The notes under the pieces: model-generated
What the model was told of the DNA's origin: nothing
Databases searched by the model: none
The model's input: the letters and a program-made list of their open reading frames with translations, nothing else
NCBI RefSeq assembly: GCF_020171465.1
Contig: NZ_JAIUZR010000005.1
Location: 248,001-312,000, forward strand
DNA length: 64,000 nucleotides
Direction: 5' to 3'
From: Lutimonas saemankumensis
GTDB taxonomy: Bacteria > Bacteroidota > Bacteroidia > Flavobacteriales > Flavobacteriaceae
Made by a program: the position numbers and the translations under genes
In this document: in pieces, positions 16,551-25,753 of the stretch
Layout: every line of letters begins with the position of its first letter
Numbering within the stretch: the stretch's first letter is position 1

Positions 16551-17100
16551 TAACGTTTATTCTTTTTTTGGGGTCGATGGTTTCGCAGACTCCGTATTTA
16601 CCGGGTACCAGTGAATAAGGCATTACTTCAGTCATAATGAATTCGGATTGCATGAATCCAAAAATACACAGTTGCTTTAAAGTTTTTAAAAATGGACCAA
16701 CCTTATCATTTTCATCAACCGGAGCGCTTTCTTCCAGTGATTGCATAATGGATGACCGTTCTTTTTCCGTCAGCTTATTAAAAAAAGAACCACTTTTCGT
16801 GGTAACTGCATCGTTAAAAGAATTTAGGCCCTTTAAAAATTCCTCCTGTCCTTCTTTTGAAAAACAATCGTCAAGCATGACCCAAACAAATTCATCAACT
16901 TTAAGCTCAAGGGCTCCAGGAATCTCTCCGTTTGGAATTATGGATGATGTGATATCCTTAAGTAAGTTTTCCTGTGAAGCACTAATTTTAAGATTGTTCA
17001 ATGCAATCGTTGCCTTTTCTTTTGAAAACTCACAGGAAGGCAAAAGAACCAACCCTCCGGAGATGATTCCCAAATTCATAAGAGCTCTTCTTCTGTCCAT
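16543..17100 (-). CDS. Gluconate 2-dehydrogenase subunit 3-family protein, Tat/lipoprotein
   Basis: 185 residues beginning MDRRRALMNLGIISGGLVLLPSC: a twin-arginine followed by a hydrophobic stretch and a lipobox-like LPSC (Cys23). The remainder is the small subunit fold of Gluconate_2-dh3 (DITSSIIPNGEIPGALELKVDEFVWVMLDDC, LTEKERSSIM, GFMQSEFIMTEVMPYSLVPG). It would carry the GMC subunit through the Tat system and hold it at the membrane. The downstream GMC start lies inside its last codons. Confidence 0.87.
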   Translation of the reverse strand: MDRRRALMNLGIISGGLVLLPSCEFSKEKATIALNNLKISASQENLLKDITSSIIPNGEIPGALELKVDEFVWVMLDDCFSKEGQEEFLKGLNSFNDAVTTKSGSFFNKLTEKERSSIMQSLEESAPVDENDKVGPFLKTLKQLCIFGFMQSEFIMTEVMPYSLVPGKYGVCETIDPKKRINVNG

Positions 17101-17240
17101 AAAATGATACGACTTGTAATTAGACTTTGTTTTAACAATGACCCTCTTTTGTATTACTCAATTAAAATAAGTTAACAGTCAATGGTAAATATAAATAAAT
17201 TATGCATCCCCAACCTTGTGGATTTTATGCACCATTTGAT

Positions 17241-18776
17241 TTAAGTATTTTTTACGAGCTTCTCAGTACATCGTTCAATACCATTTACCGCTTTTAGCCT
17301 TTTAGGGGCTCGCGTGAAAGTTGCATTATACTGATCCAGGGCTTCGTCAGTTCTTGATTGAGAAAACAGCCAGTCGGCATATAATTCAGTTGTTGGTTTC
17401 TGAATAACCGGGGGCCCGTAACTATAGCTCAGGTCCTTTTCAATTTCGATCGATTTTTTCAGGTAGAATTCGGTCATTTCTGTGTCATCCTTCATCCAGG
17501 ACTGAAAGGCCAAAAGTTGATGGAGCATGATCTCAGTTTCCAGAAGCATTGAAGGAGAAGTCTCATATCTGTTTGCGCCGGAACAAAATGGAGCGTCTTT
17601 GTAGGTCACAAGATAGCGTTCTTTGTCCAAATCTTTTTTAATGGCTGAGATAGCCTTCTCAAGGGAATTGGAATCCTTTTTTTTGAAAGCGGCCATTCCT
17701 TCAATAAAATTATATTGTGATCTGGTTGACACATTGAGATCGGAAATATTCACTGGAATTTTTGAAACCTCGCTGTTCCAGTCTTCACTTTCCACCAAGT
17801 AGGTTCCTTTTAAAAATACAAGATGTGACCTGTAGTATTTACTTGGGTTTTCTTCTACATAACCTTCGAGTTCCAGAACCATTTTTCTTGCTTCTTCAAC
17901 TCTGTTTTGCTGCAGATAGCCATATTCAAGCCAATGAAATGCATGTAGTCCACGCCCCCTGGGGGCCAGATTCTTTTTTTTCATTCTATTCAGGCTGGCC
18001 TGATATGAATTTTCATTACTGCTGACAACTTTGTCCCACATCCCTAAAGCCACATAGATATGCGAGGGCATATGCAGTGCATGACTCGCATCAGGGGCCA
18101 CTATTGAATAAGAATCAGCCGCAGAAAGAGCAAGATGTGCATGGCCCGGATCATCATATGAATGTATCAGATAATGGAGTGCCCCAGGATGATTTGGATT
18201 CTCTTTCAGGATTCCACTGACAATTTTTGCACCTTGACCATAGATCGATTCATCTCTCCCGTCAGAAACAGACCCAAGTAATGACAGGGCATAAAAAGCG
18301 GCTATTTCATGATTGTCAGGATATTTTTTGAATAAATCTGACATAAAATTGGCATAATTATCATCTCTTTGTGTTTTTAGGGAGTCGGATTCATAGAGAA
18401 TGTGTACACTTTTGATTAGGTCCTTTTCCAGTTCATTCACTTGAACATTTTTTGCGACCAGGCTTAATTTTTCAAGTGCCGCTTTTCCATTTTCAAAATC
18501 CTGTTCGGTCCAAAGAGGATGATTATAAGTCATTGCTTCGCCCCAATAAGCCATGAGCATATTGGAGTCCTCTTGTTGTGCCTTGAGGAAAGCTTCCCTG
18601 GAATCACTGTACTCAAAACTGTGAAGCAATAACAATCCTTTTTCAAAATGAACAAGAGCCGCTTCATTGCCTGTTACTTCAATGTTTACAACTCCTAAAT
18701 AATCTTTTGCCGTGTTTCGTTTATTTTCTGAACACGAGACCATGATCAGAAAGAGAATCAATAGTAAATTTCTCAT
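17241..18776 (-). CDS. TPR-repeat lipoprotein
   Basis: 511 residues with a lipoprotein signal ending MVSC (Cys15). Tetratricopeptide-type helical pairs run through the protein; recognisable family motifs are ALVHFEKGLLLLHSFEYSDSREAFLKAQ near the start, the conserved HALHMPSHIYVALGMWDKV, and LHAFHWLEYGYLQQNRVEEA. Proteins with this HMPSHI motif are widespread in Bacteroidota and other bacteria, but no activity is known. It is followed on the same strand at its 5' side by the DUF1624-like gene (13-base gap), suggesting co-transcription. Confidence 0.85.
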   Translation of the reverse strand: MRNLLLILFLIMVSCSENKRNTAKDYLGVVNIEVTGNEAALVHFEKGLLLLHSFEYSDSREAFLKAQQEDSNMLMAYWGEAMTYNHPLWTEQDFENGKAALEKLSLVAKNVQVNELEKDLIKSVHILYESDSLKTQRDDNYANFMSDLFKKYPDNHEIAAFYALSLLGSVSDGRDESIYGQGAKIVSGILKENPNHPGALHYLIHSYDDPGHAHLALSAADSYSIVAPDASHALHMPSHIYVALGMWDKVVSSNENSYQASLNRMKKKNLAPRGRGLHAFHWLEYGYLQQNRVEEARKMVLELEGYVEENPSKYYRSHLVFLKGTYLVESEDWNSEVSKIPVNISDLNVSTRSQYNFIEGMAAFKKKDSNSLEKAISAIKKDLDKERYLVTYKDAPFCSGANRYETSPSMLLETEIMLHQLLAFQSWMKDDTEMTEFYLKKSIEIEKDLSYSYGPPVIQKPTTELYADWLFSQSRTDEALDQYNATFTRAPKRLKAVNGIERCTEKLVKNT

Positions 18777-18789
18777 AATTGTATTTATT

Positions 18790-19977
18790 TTACAGGTAGC
18801 TCAGCCACCACTTCTTAGGATTTCCCAGTTTATATCTCATATATTTATGACACAACGGATAAAGTATACCAACAATCAATACCCAAACCAAATATACAAC
18901 ACCTAGTGAATAACCATAATTCACCATTTTATTCGTTGTAAACGATGCCTGATCAAAAATCATTAGTTTCCAGTCTTTTCCTAAGGCAATCAAAGTCAAT
19001 AAGGCGGCAGTATGTATCAAAAACACATGCAATACGTAGTAAAAAAAAGGTACCCTTCCAAATACAACCAGAACGTCTGTTATTTTAGATTTTAAGTTTT
19101 CGATGAGAGATAACACCAAAAAAGTGGGTCCGATTGTTATTAGAATATACAGCAAAGACGGAGGATATTTATTGACGTTCATAAATGAGAACCACGTAAA
19201 CAAAAAGTTCTTTTGTTTATGCCATGGTTCAGGGTCGCCGTAAACATTGATAAATCGAATGAGAAGAAATAAGGTAATTGTAGATATCCCAAGGAATATC
19301 AGATACCTTTTCCTTATCACAGGGTCAAATCCTTTTCGATACAGGAACCCAAAATTATAGCCCAGTGCCATTACTCCTATCCAGGGAAGAACGGGGTAAA
19401 AGAACCCGATCATCCTGCTCTCTCCCACGGGAAGAAACTGCTGTTGATGAAAAATATACCATAGAATCGAGGTAAAGCTATATCCCGAAGTACTGATGGA
19501 ATCTAAAGAATTATGCCCAAAAACGATGACAAGAGCCAAGATCAGAAGCCATTTATAAGGCAAATAGATCAGTACTGATAAAAAAATCATGCACAAACCA
19601 ATGGCCCAGATTACCTGAAGGTTGATAAAGCTGTATTCAGGGTCAAACCACCATAAAAAATTCATGATTACAATTTCTACAAAAATCAACCAAAGCCCTC
19701 TGGTGAACAGAAACCTGGATAATTGTTTTTTACTTCTGCTTTGTCCGTATAGACTTGCGGAGGTTCCGGTGAGAAAAACAAATACCGGTGCACAGAAGTG
19801 TGTTATATAACGAGTTAGAAATAAAAGGGGAGTAGTCGTTTCCAGATCCAAAGGGTCCGACACGATCGCACCAAGATGAAAATAATCTCGAACATGGTCG
19901 AGAGCCATAAGTACCATCACCAGCCCTCTCAGAATATCAATGGATTCAATTCTGGAGGATTTAAGTTTTTTAATCAT
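18790..19977 (-). CDS. DUF1624/heparan-alpha-glucosaminide acetyltransferase-like membrane protein
   Basis: 395 residues with about ten membrane helices. The N-terminal RIESIDILRGLVMVLMALDHVRDYFHLG is the signature of the DUF1624/HGSNAT_cat and acyltransferase-3-like superfamily, with the Asp/His pair DH in the first helix. FCAPVFVFLTGTSASLYGQ follows. Members move acetyl groups from cytoplasmic acetyl-CoA to sugars outside the membrane, or are uncharacterised. The substrate is unknown. Its downstream partner is a TPR lipoprotein, 13 bases away. Confidence 0.82.
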   Translation of the reverse strand: MIKKLKSSRIESIDILRGLVMVLMALDHVRDYFHLGAIVSDPLDLETTTPLLFLTRYITHFCAPVFVFLTGTSASLYGQSRSKKQLSRFLFTRGLWLIFVEIVIMNFLWWFDPEYSFINLQVIWAIGLCMIFLSVLIYLPYKWLLILALVIVFGHNSLDSISTSGYSFTSILWYIFHQQQFLPVGESRMIGFFYPVLPWIGVMALGYNFGFLYRKGFDPVIRKRYLIFLGISTITLFLLIRFINVYGDPEPWHKQKNFLFTWFSFMNVNKYPPSLLYILITIGPTFLVLSLIENLKSKITDVLVVFGRVPFFYYVLHVFLIHTAALLTLIALGKDWKLMIFDQASFTTNKMVNYGYSLGVVYLVWVLIVGILYPLCHKYMRYKLGNPKKWWLSYL

Positions 19978-20186
19978 AAAGAAGAATGGATTACAAAGAG
20001 GTTTTGAATTACAACGAAGATATTAATATTTAAAAATTATTGAATCTGAATTAACTCATCAGGTCATATCAAAAAGAGCAGGACATCTATTCTGAACCCT
20101 TTCCCCTTTATGAAATATTCAAAATAGATGTACCTGCAGTTAACTAAAGGTTAAACCGAAAATTCAATCCTTTACAATACTTTGGT

Positions 20187-20954
20187 TTAGTCTGCTGGCC
20201 AGTATGCCAGATCAGCGCGCATCCATCCTCTCTTCTGATCTGTCTTCCAGGTATGTTTACTCAATTCTTTTAACAGAGGGCCGAAATCATCTTTCATGAT
20301 TTCCCAGTTTTCATCGCCCAATTGTGCACCACCTGCTTCATTTTCAGCAGCAATGGCAATCATGTAGTAAGTTCCCATAACTCCAAATCCTGTTTTGTAA
20401 ACACGATAATGCATTTTTGAATTGTGCTTTTCAAATGCGCCCTTTATCTTTTTCAGAGATTCTACAAATCCTTTGTCGTTTTCGGGAGTCACGTAATTGT
20501 AATATAAGGTGCGGTAATTTTGTCCTTCTACAGTCTGGCTTACACCACCAGGCATGTATGAAAGCTCTTTGTTGAGGAAAACAATGTAGTCACCGTGTTC
20601 GTCATAGGTAGCATTGTATCGCTCAAAAAGGGCCGATACTTTGTCTTTTCCCATTTTTTCTGACAAGGAGGCAAATCCATCAATATCAAGGTCTGCCATT
20701 TTATCAACCGGGGTCACATACAGATAAGAATTGTCATTCAGAGACATGGCAAGCCATTTTGTTTCTGTTACCTTATGTTCTTTACAAGCAGCAACCAGAT
20801 CCTTGGAAATTTGTTCATATTCATCGGTCATTCCAGGTTTTACTCGGTCTTCATGAATCCAATAAGCCTGATAGTTTTTTGTTTCCTGAGAAGATAACAA
20901 CAAAGGCATACAGATCATTATAGCTGTGAGAACTGAAAGTTTAAATTGTTTCAT
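20187..20954 (-). CDS. Secreted protein of unknown function
   Basis: 255 residues. A signal peptide (KLSVLTAIMICMPLLLSSQ) is clear. The mature part has two similar halves, each with a short repeat reminiscent of a dimeric alpha/beta-barrel (NIPSNAP/antibiotic-biosynthesis-monooxygenase-like): AYWIHEDRVKPGMTDEYEQ and, later, YRTLYYNYVTPENDKGFVESLKKIKGAFEKH. It is next to a SnoaL-fold lipoprotein, 30 bases apart on the same strand. I do not recognise a named family. Confidence 0.7.
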   Translation of the reverse strand: MKQFKLSVLTAIMICMPLLLSSQETKNYQAYWIHEDRVKPGMTDEYEQISKDLVAACKEHKVTETKWLAMSLNDNSYLYVTPVDKMADLDIDGFASLSEKMGKDKVSALFERYNATYDEHGDYIVFLNKELSYMPGGVSQTVEGQNYRTLYYNYVTPENDKGFVESLKKIKGAFEKHNSKMHYRVYKTGFGVMGTYYMIAIAAENEAGGAQLGDENWEIMKDDFGPLLKELSKHTWKTDQKRGWMRADLAYWPAD

Positions 20955-20984
20955 TTTTTTGGTTTTAGGTTAATATTTAGAGTT

Positions 20985-21491
20985 TTAATCAATTTTTGGT
21001 TCATTAAGTTCGTATCCAAGTTGCTGAAGCAGCGATAGTTCATTGTAATAAATGGTTTCATGGATGATTTTTCCGTTTTCATCGAAATCAATTCGGGACA
21101 AACCATTGACATCCACTTTTTTTCCTGTAACTCCTAAGTCTCCGTAGGGACCAGTATTAGTTCCTTTAATGTTAAAATCAATCAAGACCATTTCTTCTGA
21201 GGCCTTGATATGATCAATGGTCAAATGAAGGTCCGGAAAAGCAATGAACAAATTATGAATATTGGCTGCGAGTTCTGAGTTGTCTGAAGCCATATCAATA
21301 TTATTAACATTGCGCACAAAATTTGAGGAGAAAAACTTATTCAGACTGTCAACATCCTTGTTGTTCCAAATTATTTCAACATAAGATTCTGCCCTCCTTA
21401 GATTTTCTTTTTCCATTTTTTCTTTTTCCTTGAGATCTGTGCAACAGCCAAACATCAAAAATAAAAACAGTATGCTGATCGATTTTGGCAT
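20985..21491 (-). CDS. SnoaL-like (NTF2-fold) lipoprotein
   Basis: 168 residues with a lipobox region FGCC (Cys16/17). The NTF2-like core is of the SnoaL polyketide-cyclase/ester-cyclase type: YVEIIWNNKDVDSLNKFFSSNFV, LFIAFPDLHLTIDHIKASEEMVLIDFNIKGTNTGPYGDLGVTGKKVDVNGLSRIDFDENGKIIHETIYYN. Such proteins bind or isomerise small hydrophobic molecules, and many have no assigned ligand. Probably co-transcribed with the downstream 255-residue secreted protein. Confidence 0.82.
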   Translation of the reverse strand: MPKSISILFLFLMFGCCTDLKEKEKMEKENLRRAESYVEIIWNNKDVDSLNKFFSSNFVRNVNNIDMASDNSELAANIHNLFIAFPDLHLTIDHIKASEEMVLIDFNIKGTNTGPYGDLGVTGKKVDVNGLSRIDFDENGKIIHETIYYNELSLLQQLGYELNEPKID

Positions 21492-21741
21492 ATGAGTATT
21501 TTTTGAAGAAAGTATGAATCTAAGTTTAGATAAAATTAGATTGGTTTTGGTCTAAATAAAAGTGATGTAGGACTAATGAGTAGTATTCTTGTTCGAAGCA
21601 TCTGTTTTTTTTATCGAGCGACTTTGATAAAAATTTGTAACTTTCTACAACAAAGAGTTTCTTTTCTCCAAATTTAGAAAACAGTATCATGGATTTATAA
21701 CATCTTGTTAATTGGGAGAATTTGAGATTAAATTCCTAGAC

Positions 21742-23706
21742 ATGAACCAACGGTTTTTTACATTTAAATTAATGGTTATTGTTTTGATTTGCCTTGGTAA
21801 ATCCGTTATGGCACAGGATTTTATAGATCCTGAATCCTCCGATCCTTATAAAAGAGTCTTTGTTGATACTGATAATTTCGGATTCTCTTATCTTGATGAT
21901 TTGGAACAAAATTATGACAGGTTACAGCAAGATAGCTTGAAATTTGCTGCCCTGAATGATCTGGCTTATTACTGGCATACCAGAGATCTCGCCAAATCAC
22001 TGGAGCTCTCCCGTTATGGAGTAGAACTTGCAAGAAAAAAAAATGATTTCCTGTGGGAAGGAAGATTTCAAATTTCGGAAGGAGCTGCTCTACTTAGAAT
22101 GGAAGAACTGGAATCAGCCGAGCAGGTCCTGATCGAGGCTCTTTCAAAAGTAAAGAAACCGGATCTTCCCCATTTGTTCACTCAATTGGGATATGTTTAT
22201 GAAAGATTATCCAAAATTGACAGGGCCGCCGAGTATGCCTTAAAAGTGAGAAATCTTGGTTATGAACTCAACGATAAAAAAGCAATTGCCCAATCTTATA
22301 GTGACTTGAGCAATCTTTACTGGAAATATGGGGATTATCAAATTGGATTGACCTATGCCCTTACTTCAATACGTTTATTTGAGGAGCGTAACCTTAATGA
22401 CATGGATTATGATTTCACCTTATATGTTTTGGGAAATAATCTAATGAGTCTGGAGAGACATGAAGAGGCCCTTATTCACTTTAAACACGCTATATCAATT
22501 GGCGAACGTTATGGATTTTATAACAATCTGAGCGATATTTATATTTCCCTGGTTGATTTATATACGGAAACCAATAGATATCAGGAAGCTGAAAAAGCAG
22601 GAGAGGAAGCTGTTAGATATGCAAATTTAATTGATAATGATTTTTTATTGATGCGCAGTTGGCTGGCCATAGGCAGGTTGAGACTTTATCAGGGTAGGTA
22701 CAGTGAGGCTATTGAAACGTTGAACCAGTCACTTCAGGTGGCTACGGAGGAGTTTGGAGACAAGTTCTATTTATATCAGGTTTATGAAAGATTAAGCAAA
22801 GCCTATGCAAAGAGCCATAAATATAAGGAGGCACATTTCAATTTGGCCATTTACGATTCTTTAAAAAAAGAAGTATTCCTGGAAAACAGTCAGCAGCGTA
22901 TGATTTTGGCCAGTACAGAAACGAATATAGAAGAAAAGGATAGTACGATACGAGGTATGGAGGAAAGAATAAAAAGGCAAAGTTCGTCACAGACCCTTAT
23001 TTCTATTATTGCCGGACTTTTACTTGTTCTGTTGCTTGTTTTATATGTTACTTACGGCAACAACAAAAAGAAGAATAAATTGCTCGAAAAACAAAATGAG
23101 GAAAAGGAGTCCCTTCTAAAGGAAATTCACCATCGGGTTAAGAATAATCTGGGTATTGTTTCCAGTTTACTGGATCTTCAGGCTGAAAAAATAAAGGACC
23201 CTAAGATTATTCAGGCCATTGAAGAAAGTCGTAACAGGGTTTATTCCATGAGCATGATTCATCAGAATCTATATCAGGGTGAAAACCTGACTTCTATCGG
23301 AATGAGGGAATATCTTATCGATTTAAGTAAACATATTTCTGACTCATTCGGTGCGGAAGGCAGAATTGCTTATAACTATGATCTGGAAGATATGGAGCTT
23401 GATGTGGATTCAGCCATTCCCATGGGTTTAATCGCTAACGAACTATTGACCAATGCCTATAAACATGCCTTCCCTGAGGATGGAAAGGGTTTTATAAATC
23501 TGGTTTGCAAACGTATCTCTGATGATCGAATTCTTCTTGAAATTGAAGATAACGGTATCGGATTGGTTGAGTTTGACCAGGAGGATAAAAACGGAAGGGG
23601 GTTTGGAACTGAGTTAATCGAATTACTTATTCTTCAGCTTGATGGTTCTATCATGACTATGAGTGGAAATGGTACAAGGGTAAGAATGGAATTTGCCTTG
23701 GATTAA
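21742..23706 (+). CDS. TPR sensor histidine kinase (HisKA_2)
   Basis: 654 residues from ATG 21742; a TTG ten codons upstream is a weaker start. A signal peptide is followed by tetratricopeptide repeats over about residues 60-390, then a membrane helix near 419-438 (LISIIAGLLLVLLLVLYVTYG). A short coiled coil leads to the HisKA_2 dimerisation box EIHHRVKNNLGIVSSLLDLQ with the phosphoacceptor His near 463. The ATPase domain has N box LIANELLTNAYKHAF, EIEDNGIGL and GRGFGTELIELL. The next gene, a LytTR regulator, converges on it with 10 bases between stop codons and is its likely partner. Confidence 0.92.
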   Translation: MNQRFFTFKLMVIVLICLGKSVMAQDFIDPESSDPYKRVFVDTDNFGFSYLDDLEQNYDRLQQDSLKFAALNDLAYYWHTRDLAKSLELSRYGVELARKKNDFLWEGRFQISEGAALLRMEELESAEQVLIEALSKVKKPDLPHLFTQLGYVYERLSKIDRAAEYALKVRNLGYELNDKKAIAQSYSDLSNLYWKYGDYQIGLTYALTSIRLFEERNLNDMDYDFTLYVLGNNLMSLERHEEALIHFKHAISIGERYGFYNNLSDIYISLVDLYTETNRYQEAEKAGEEAVRYANLIDNDFLLMRSWLAIGRLRLYQGRYSEAIETLNQSLQVATEEFGDKFYLYQVYERLSKAYAKSHKYKEAHFNLAIYDSLKKEVFLENSQQRMILASTETNIEEKDSTIRGMEERIKRQSSSQTLISIIAGLLLVLLLVLYVTYGNNKKKNKLLEKQNEEKESLLKEIHHRVKNNLGIVSSLLDLQAEKIKDPKIIQAIEESRNRVYSMSMIHQNLYQGENLTSIGMREYLIDLSKHISDSFGAEGRIAYNYDLEDMELDVDSAIPMGLIANELLTNAYKHAFPEDGKGFINLVCKRISDDRILLEIEDNGIGLVEFDQEDKNGRGFGTELIELLILQLDGSIMTMSGNGTRVRMEFALD

Positions 23707-23716
23707 GGTTTTAAAT

Positions 23717-24457
23717 CTAAAACGTCTGAAGTCGATTCATCAATTCACTTCTCATAGTTTTACTTAATGGAATTGCTTTTTTGCCAATGACAACATGAGT
23801 TCCTGCTACTTCATCAACATGGGATAAATTGATAATGAAAGACCGGTGTATTCTCAAAAAATGTTCAGGAGGCAATTTGTCATTGATTTCTTTTAAGGTC
23901 ATCACCAAGAGACACTCTTTCTTTTTCGCATAGATTTTACAATAATTTCGGTCGGCCTCAAAATAATAAATATCCTTGATCAGTATCTTTATCATTCGCT
24001 CATTTCTTCGTATAAAGATACTGTCGCTGAGAATAAAAGGAGAGCTTCCGGAAGATATGGGCTTCGTTATGTTATCCTTGTTGTTCAGCCGCTCAAGGGT
24101 CAGTTCAATAGCATGCTGAAGATCTAGTTTTTTAAACGGTTTTGAAATAAAAGCATGGGGATGTGTTGATTTCGCTCTTTCAAAATGTTCATCATCTGCG
24201 TTCGCAGTCAGATATATAATAGGTATATCGATCTCGGTCTGCATTTTGGTCGCAGTTTCAATTCCATCCATAGTTCCTTTTAACTGAATATCCATTAATA
24301 CGATATCCGGATTATTCTGCTTCAAATGAGTTATTGCTTCTTCCCCGCGCGAGACGATTCCTGTAACATCATAACCCAGTTTGGAAAGCTGCAACGAAAT
24401 ATTTGCACCTATGATCATCTCATCTTCAACAATCAGGATTTTGGCAGGGGATTTCAT
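23717..24457 (-). CDS. LytTR-type response regulator
   Basis: 246 residues from ATG 24457, where MKSPAKILIVEDE is the usual receiver start; upstream in-frame sequence is not conserved-looking. The receiver domain carries the phosphorylatable Asp56 in VLMDIQLKG, the switch Thr in IIYLTANAD and Lys in PHAFISKPF. The C-terminal half is a LytTR DNA-binding domain (IKILIKDIYYFEADRNYCKIY, PPEHFLRIHRSFIINLSHVDE). Its target genes are not visible. It is the likely partner of the convergent TPR kinase. Confidence 0.92.
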   Translation of the reverse strand: MKSPAKILIVEDEMIIGANISLQLSKLGYDVTGIVSRGEEAITHLKQNNPDIVLMDIQLKGTMDGIETATKMQTEIDIPIIYLTANADDEHFERAKSTHPHAFISKPFKKLDLQHAIELTLERLNNKDNITKPISSGSSPFILSDSIFIRRNERMIKILIKDIYYFEADRNYCKIYAKKKECLLVMTLKEINDKLPPEHFLRIHRSFIINLSHVDEVAGTHVVIGKKAIPLSKTMRSELMNRLQTF

Positions 24458-24706
24458 TATGATTTCAATTCTTATTAATGGAAGATTTTGATTTGTTATG
24501 CCAGGTAATAATTTCAATAATTTGCTTCTATTAAAGCAAATGGAATTTAGTGTAAGATACTAAATTTAGATTAGAGCGGCAAGAACAAGAGTTTATGGGC
24601 AAATCTTAGAAGGATAAAATTTTCATAATAGACTTATCTTCAATCAAAGTTAGCCTGTGAAATTTTTATCTGAATTGCAATTGATTCTATGGACCAATTT
24701 GAAGAG

Positions 24707-24733
24707 TTGTTTAGCTAAAAAGTAGTAATTTTG
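24707..24733 (+). promoter_or_regulatory. Promoter of nadAB
   Basis: TTG at 24707-24709 and TAATTTTG at 24726-24733, 16 bases apart; the -7 element lies 20 bases before the nadA ATG. Confidence 0.45.
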
Positions 24734-24753
24734 CTTTAACTTAACGAATCGGT

Positions 24754-25752
24754 ATGGAATTGCAGGAAGCAAAAAAGAAATTAAAGGAAAGAGGGTTTTT
24801 GGATATATCTGTTGGTGATGATATTGATTACGCAGCAGAGATAAAGAGATTGAAGAAAGACAAGAACGCAGTTATTCTGGCACACTATTATCAGGAACCT
24901 GCGATTCAGGATATTGCGGATTTTGTTGGTGACAGCCTGCAGCTTTCTTATAAAGCAGCTGAAGCCGATGCAGATTTGATTGTTTTTGCAGGAGTTCATT
25001 TTATGGCAGAAACAGCCAAAATTCTTAATCCTGACAAGAAGGTAGTGCTACCTGATCTCAATGCAGGCTGTTCCCTTTCAGAGGCCTGTGAAGCGAAAGA
25101 TCTGGCAGCATTTAAAAAGAAGCATACGGACCATCTTGTGGTGACTTATGTGAACACTTCAGCCGCTGTTAAGGCGATTAGTGATATTTGCTGTACCTCC
25201 TCGAATGCCAAAAAAATAGTTGATTCAATTCCGGAGGACCAGCCGATTATTTTTGCTCCGGACAAAAATCTGGGAGCCTATATCAATAAAGTTACGGGCA
25301 GGAATATGCTCTTGTGGGAAGGAGCCTGTATCGTTCATGAAGCATTTTCCATTGACAAACTTCTAAGCACCCATCAGGAGCATCCCAAGGCCAAGATCAT
25401 TGCTCACCCGGAGTCAGAGGAACATATATTGAAGACTGCCGCATATATTGGCTCAACATCAGGATTGATAAACTATGCAAAAACAGATCCCTCAAAAGAA
25501 TTTATTGTAGCTACTGAAGCTGGAATCCTTCATGAAATGCAAAAGGAAGTTCCGGATAAAAAATTATATCCTGCGCCTGCGGTTGAGGATAATACCTGCG
25601 CCTGCAGTGAATGTCCTTACATGAAAATGAACAATATGAAAAAACTGTATTTGTGCATGGAATATGAACTTCCGGAAATTCATGTGCCCGAGGAGATCCA
25701 GAAAAAAGCGCTGGTACCAATTCAAAGAATGTTAGATATTTCGTCCCGTTAA
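24754..25752 (+). CDS. nadA: Quinolinate synthase
   Basis: 332 residues. Quinolinate synthase condenses iminoaspartate (from NadB) with dihydroxyacetone phosphate to make quinolinate for NAD. Visible features are the [25 protein letters not shown] start of the first domain, the cluster cysteines in [33 protein letters not shown] and [12 protein letters not shown], and the GACIVHEAF segment. These ligate a [4Fe-4S] cluster. The nadB gene follows after one base. Confidence 0.96.
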   Translation: MELQEAKKKLKERGFLDISVGDDIDYAAEIKRLKKDKNAVILAHYYQEPAIQDIADFVGDSLQLSYKAAEADADLIVFAGVHFMAETAKILNPDKKVVLPDLNAGCSLSEACEAKDLAAFKKKHTDHLVVTYVNTSAAVKAISDICCTSSNAKKIVDSIPEDQPIIFAPDKNLGAYINKVTGRNMLLWEGACIVHEAFSIDKLLSTHQEHPKAKIIAHPESEEHILKTAAYIGSTSGLINYAKTDPSKEFIVATEAGILHEMQKEVPDKKLYPAPAVEDNTCACSECPYMKMNNMKKLYLCMEYELPEIHVPEEIQKKALVPIQRMLDISSR

Positions 25753-25753
25753 A

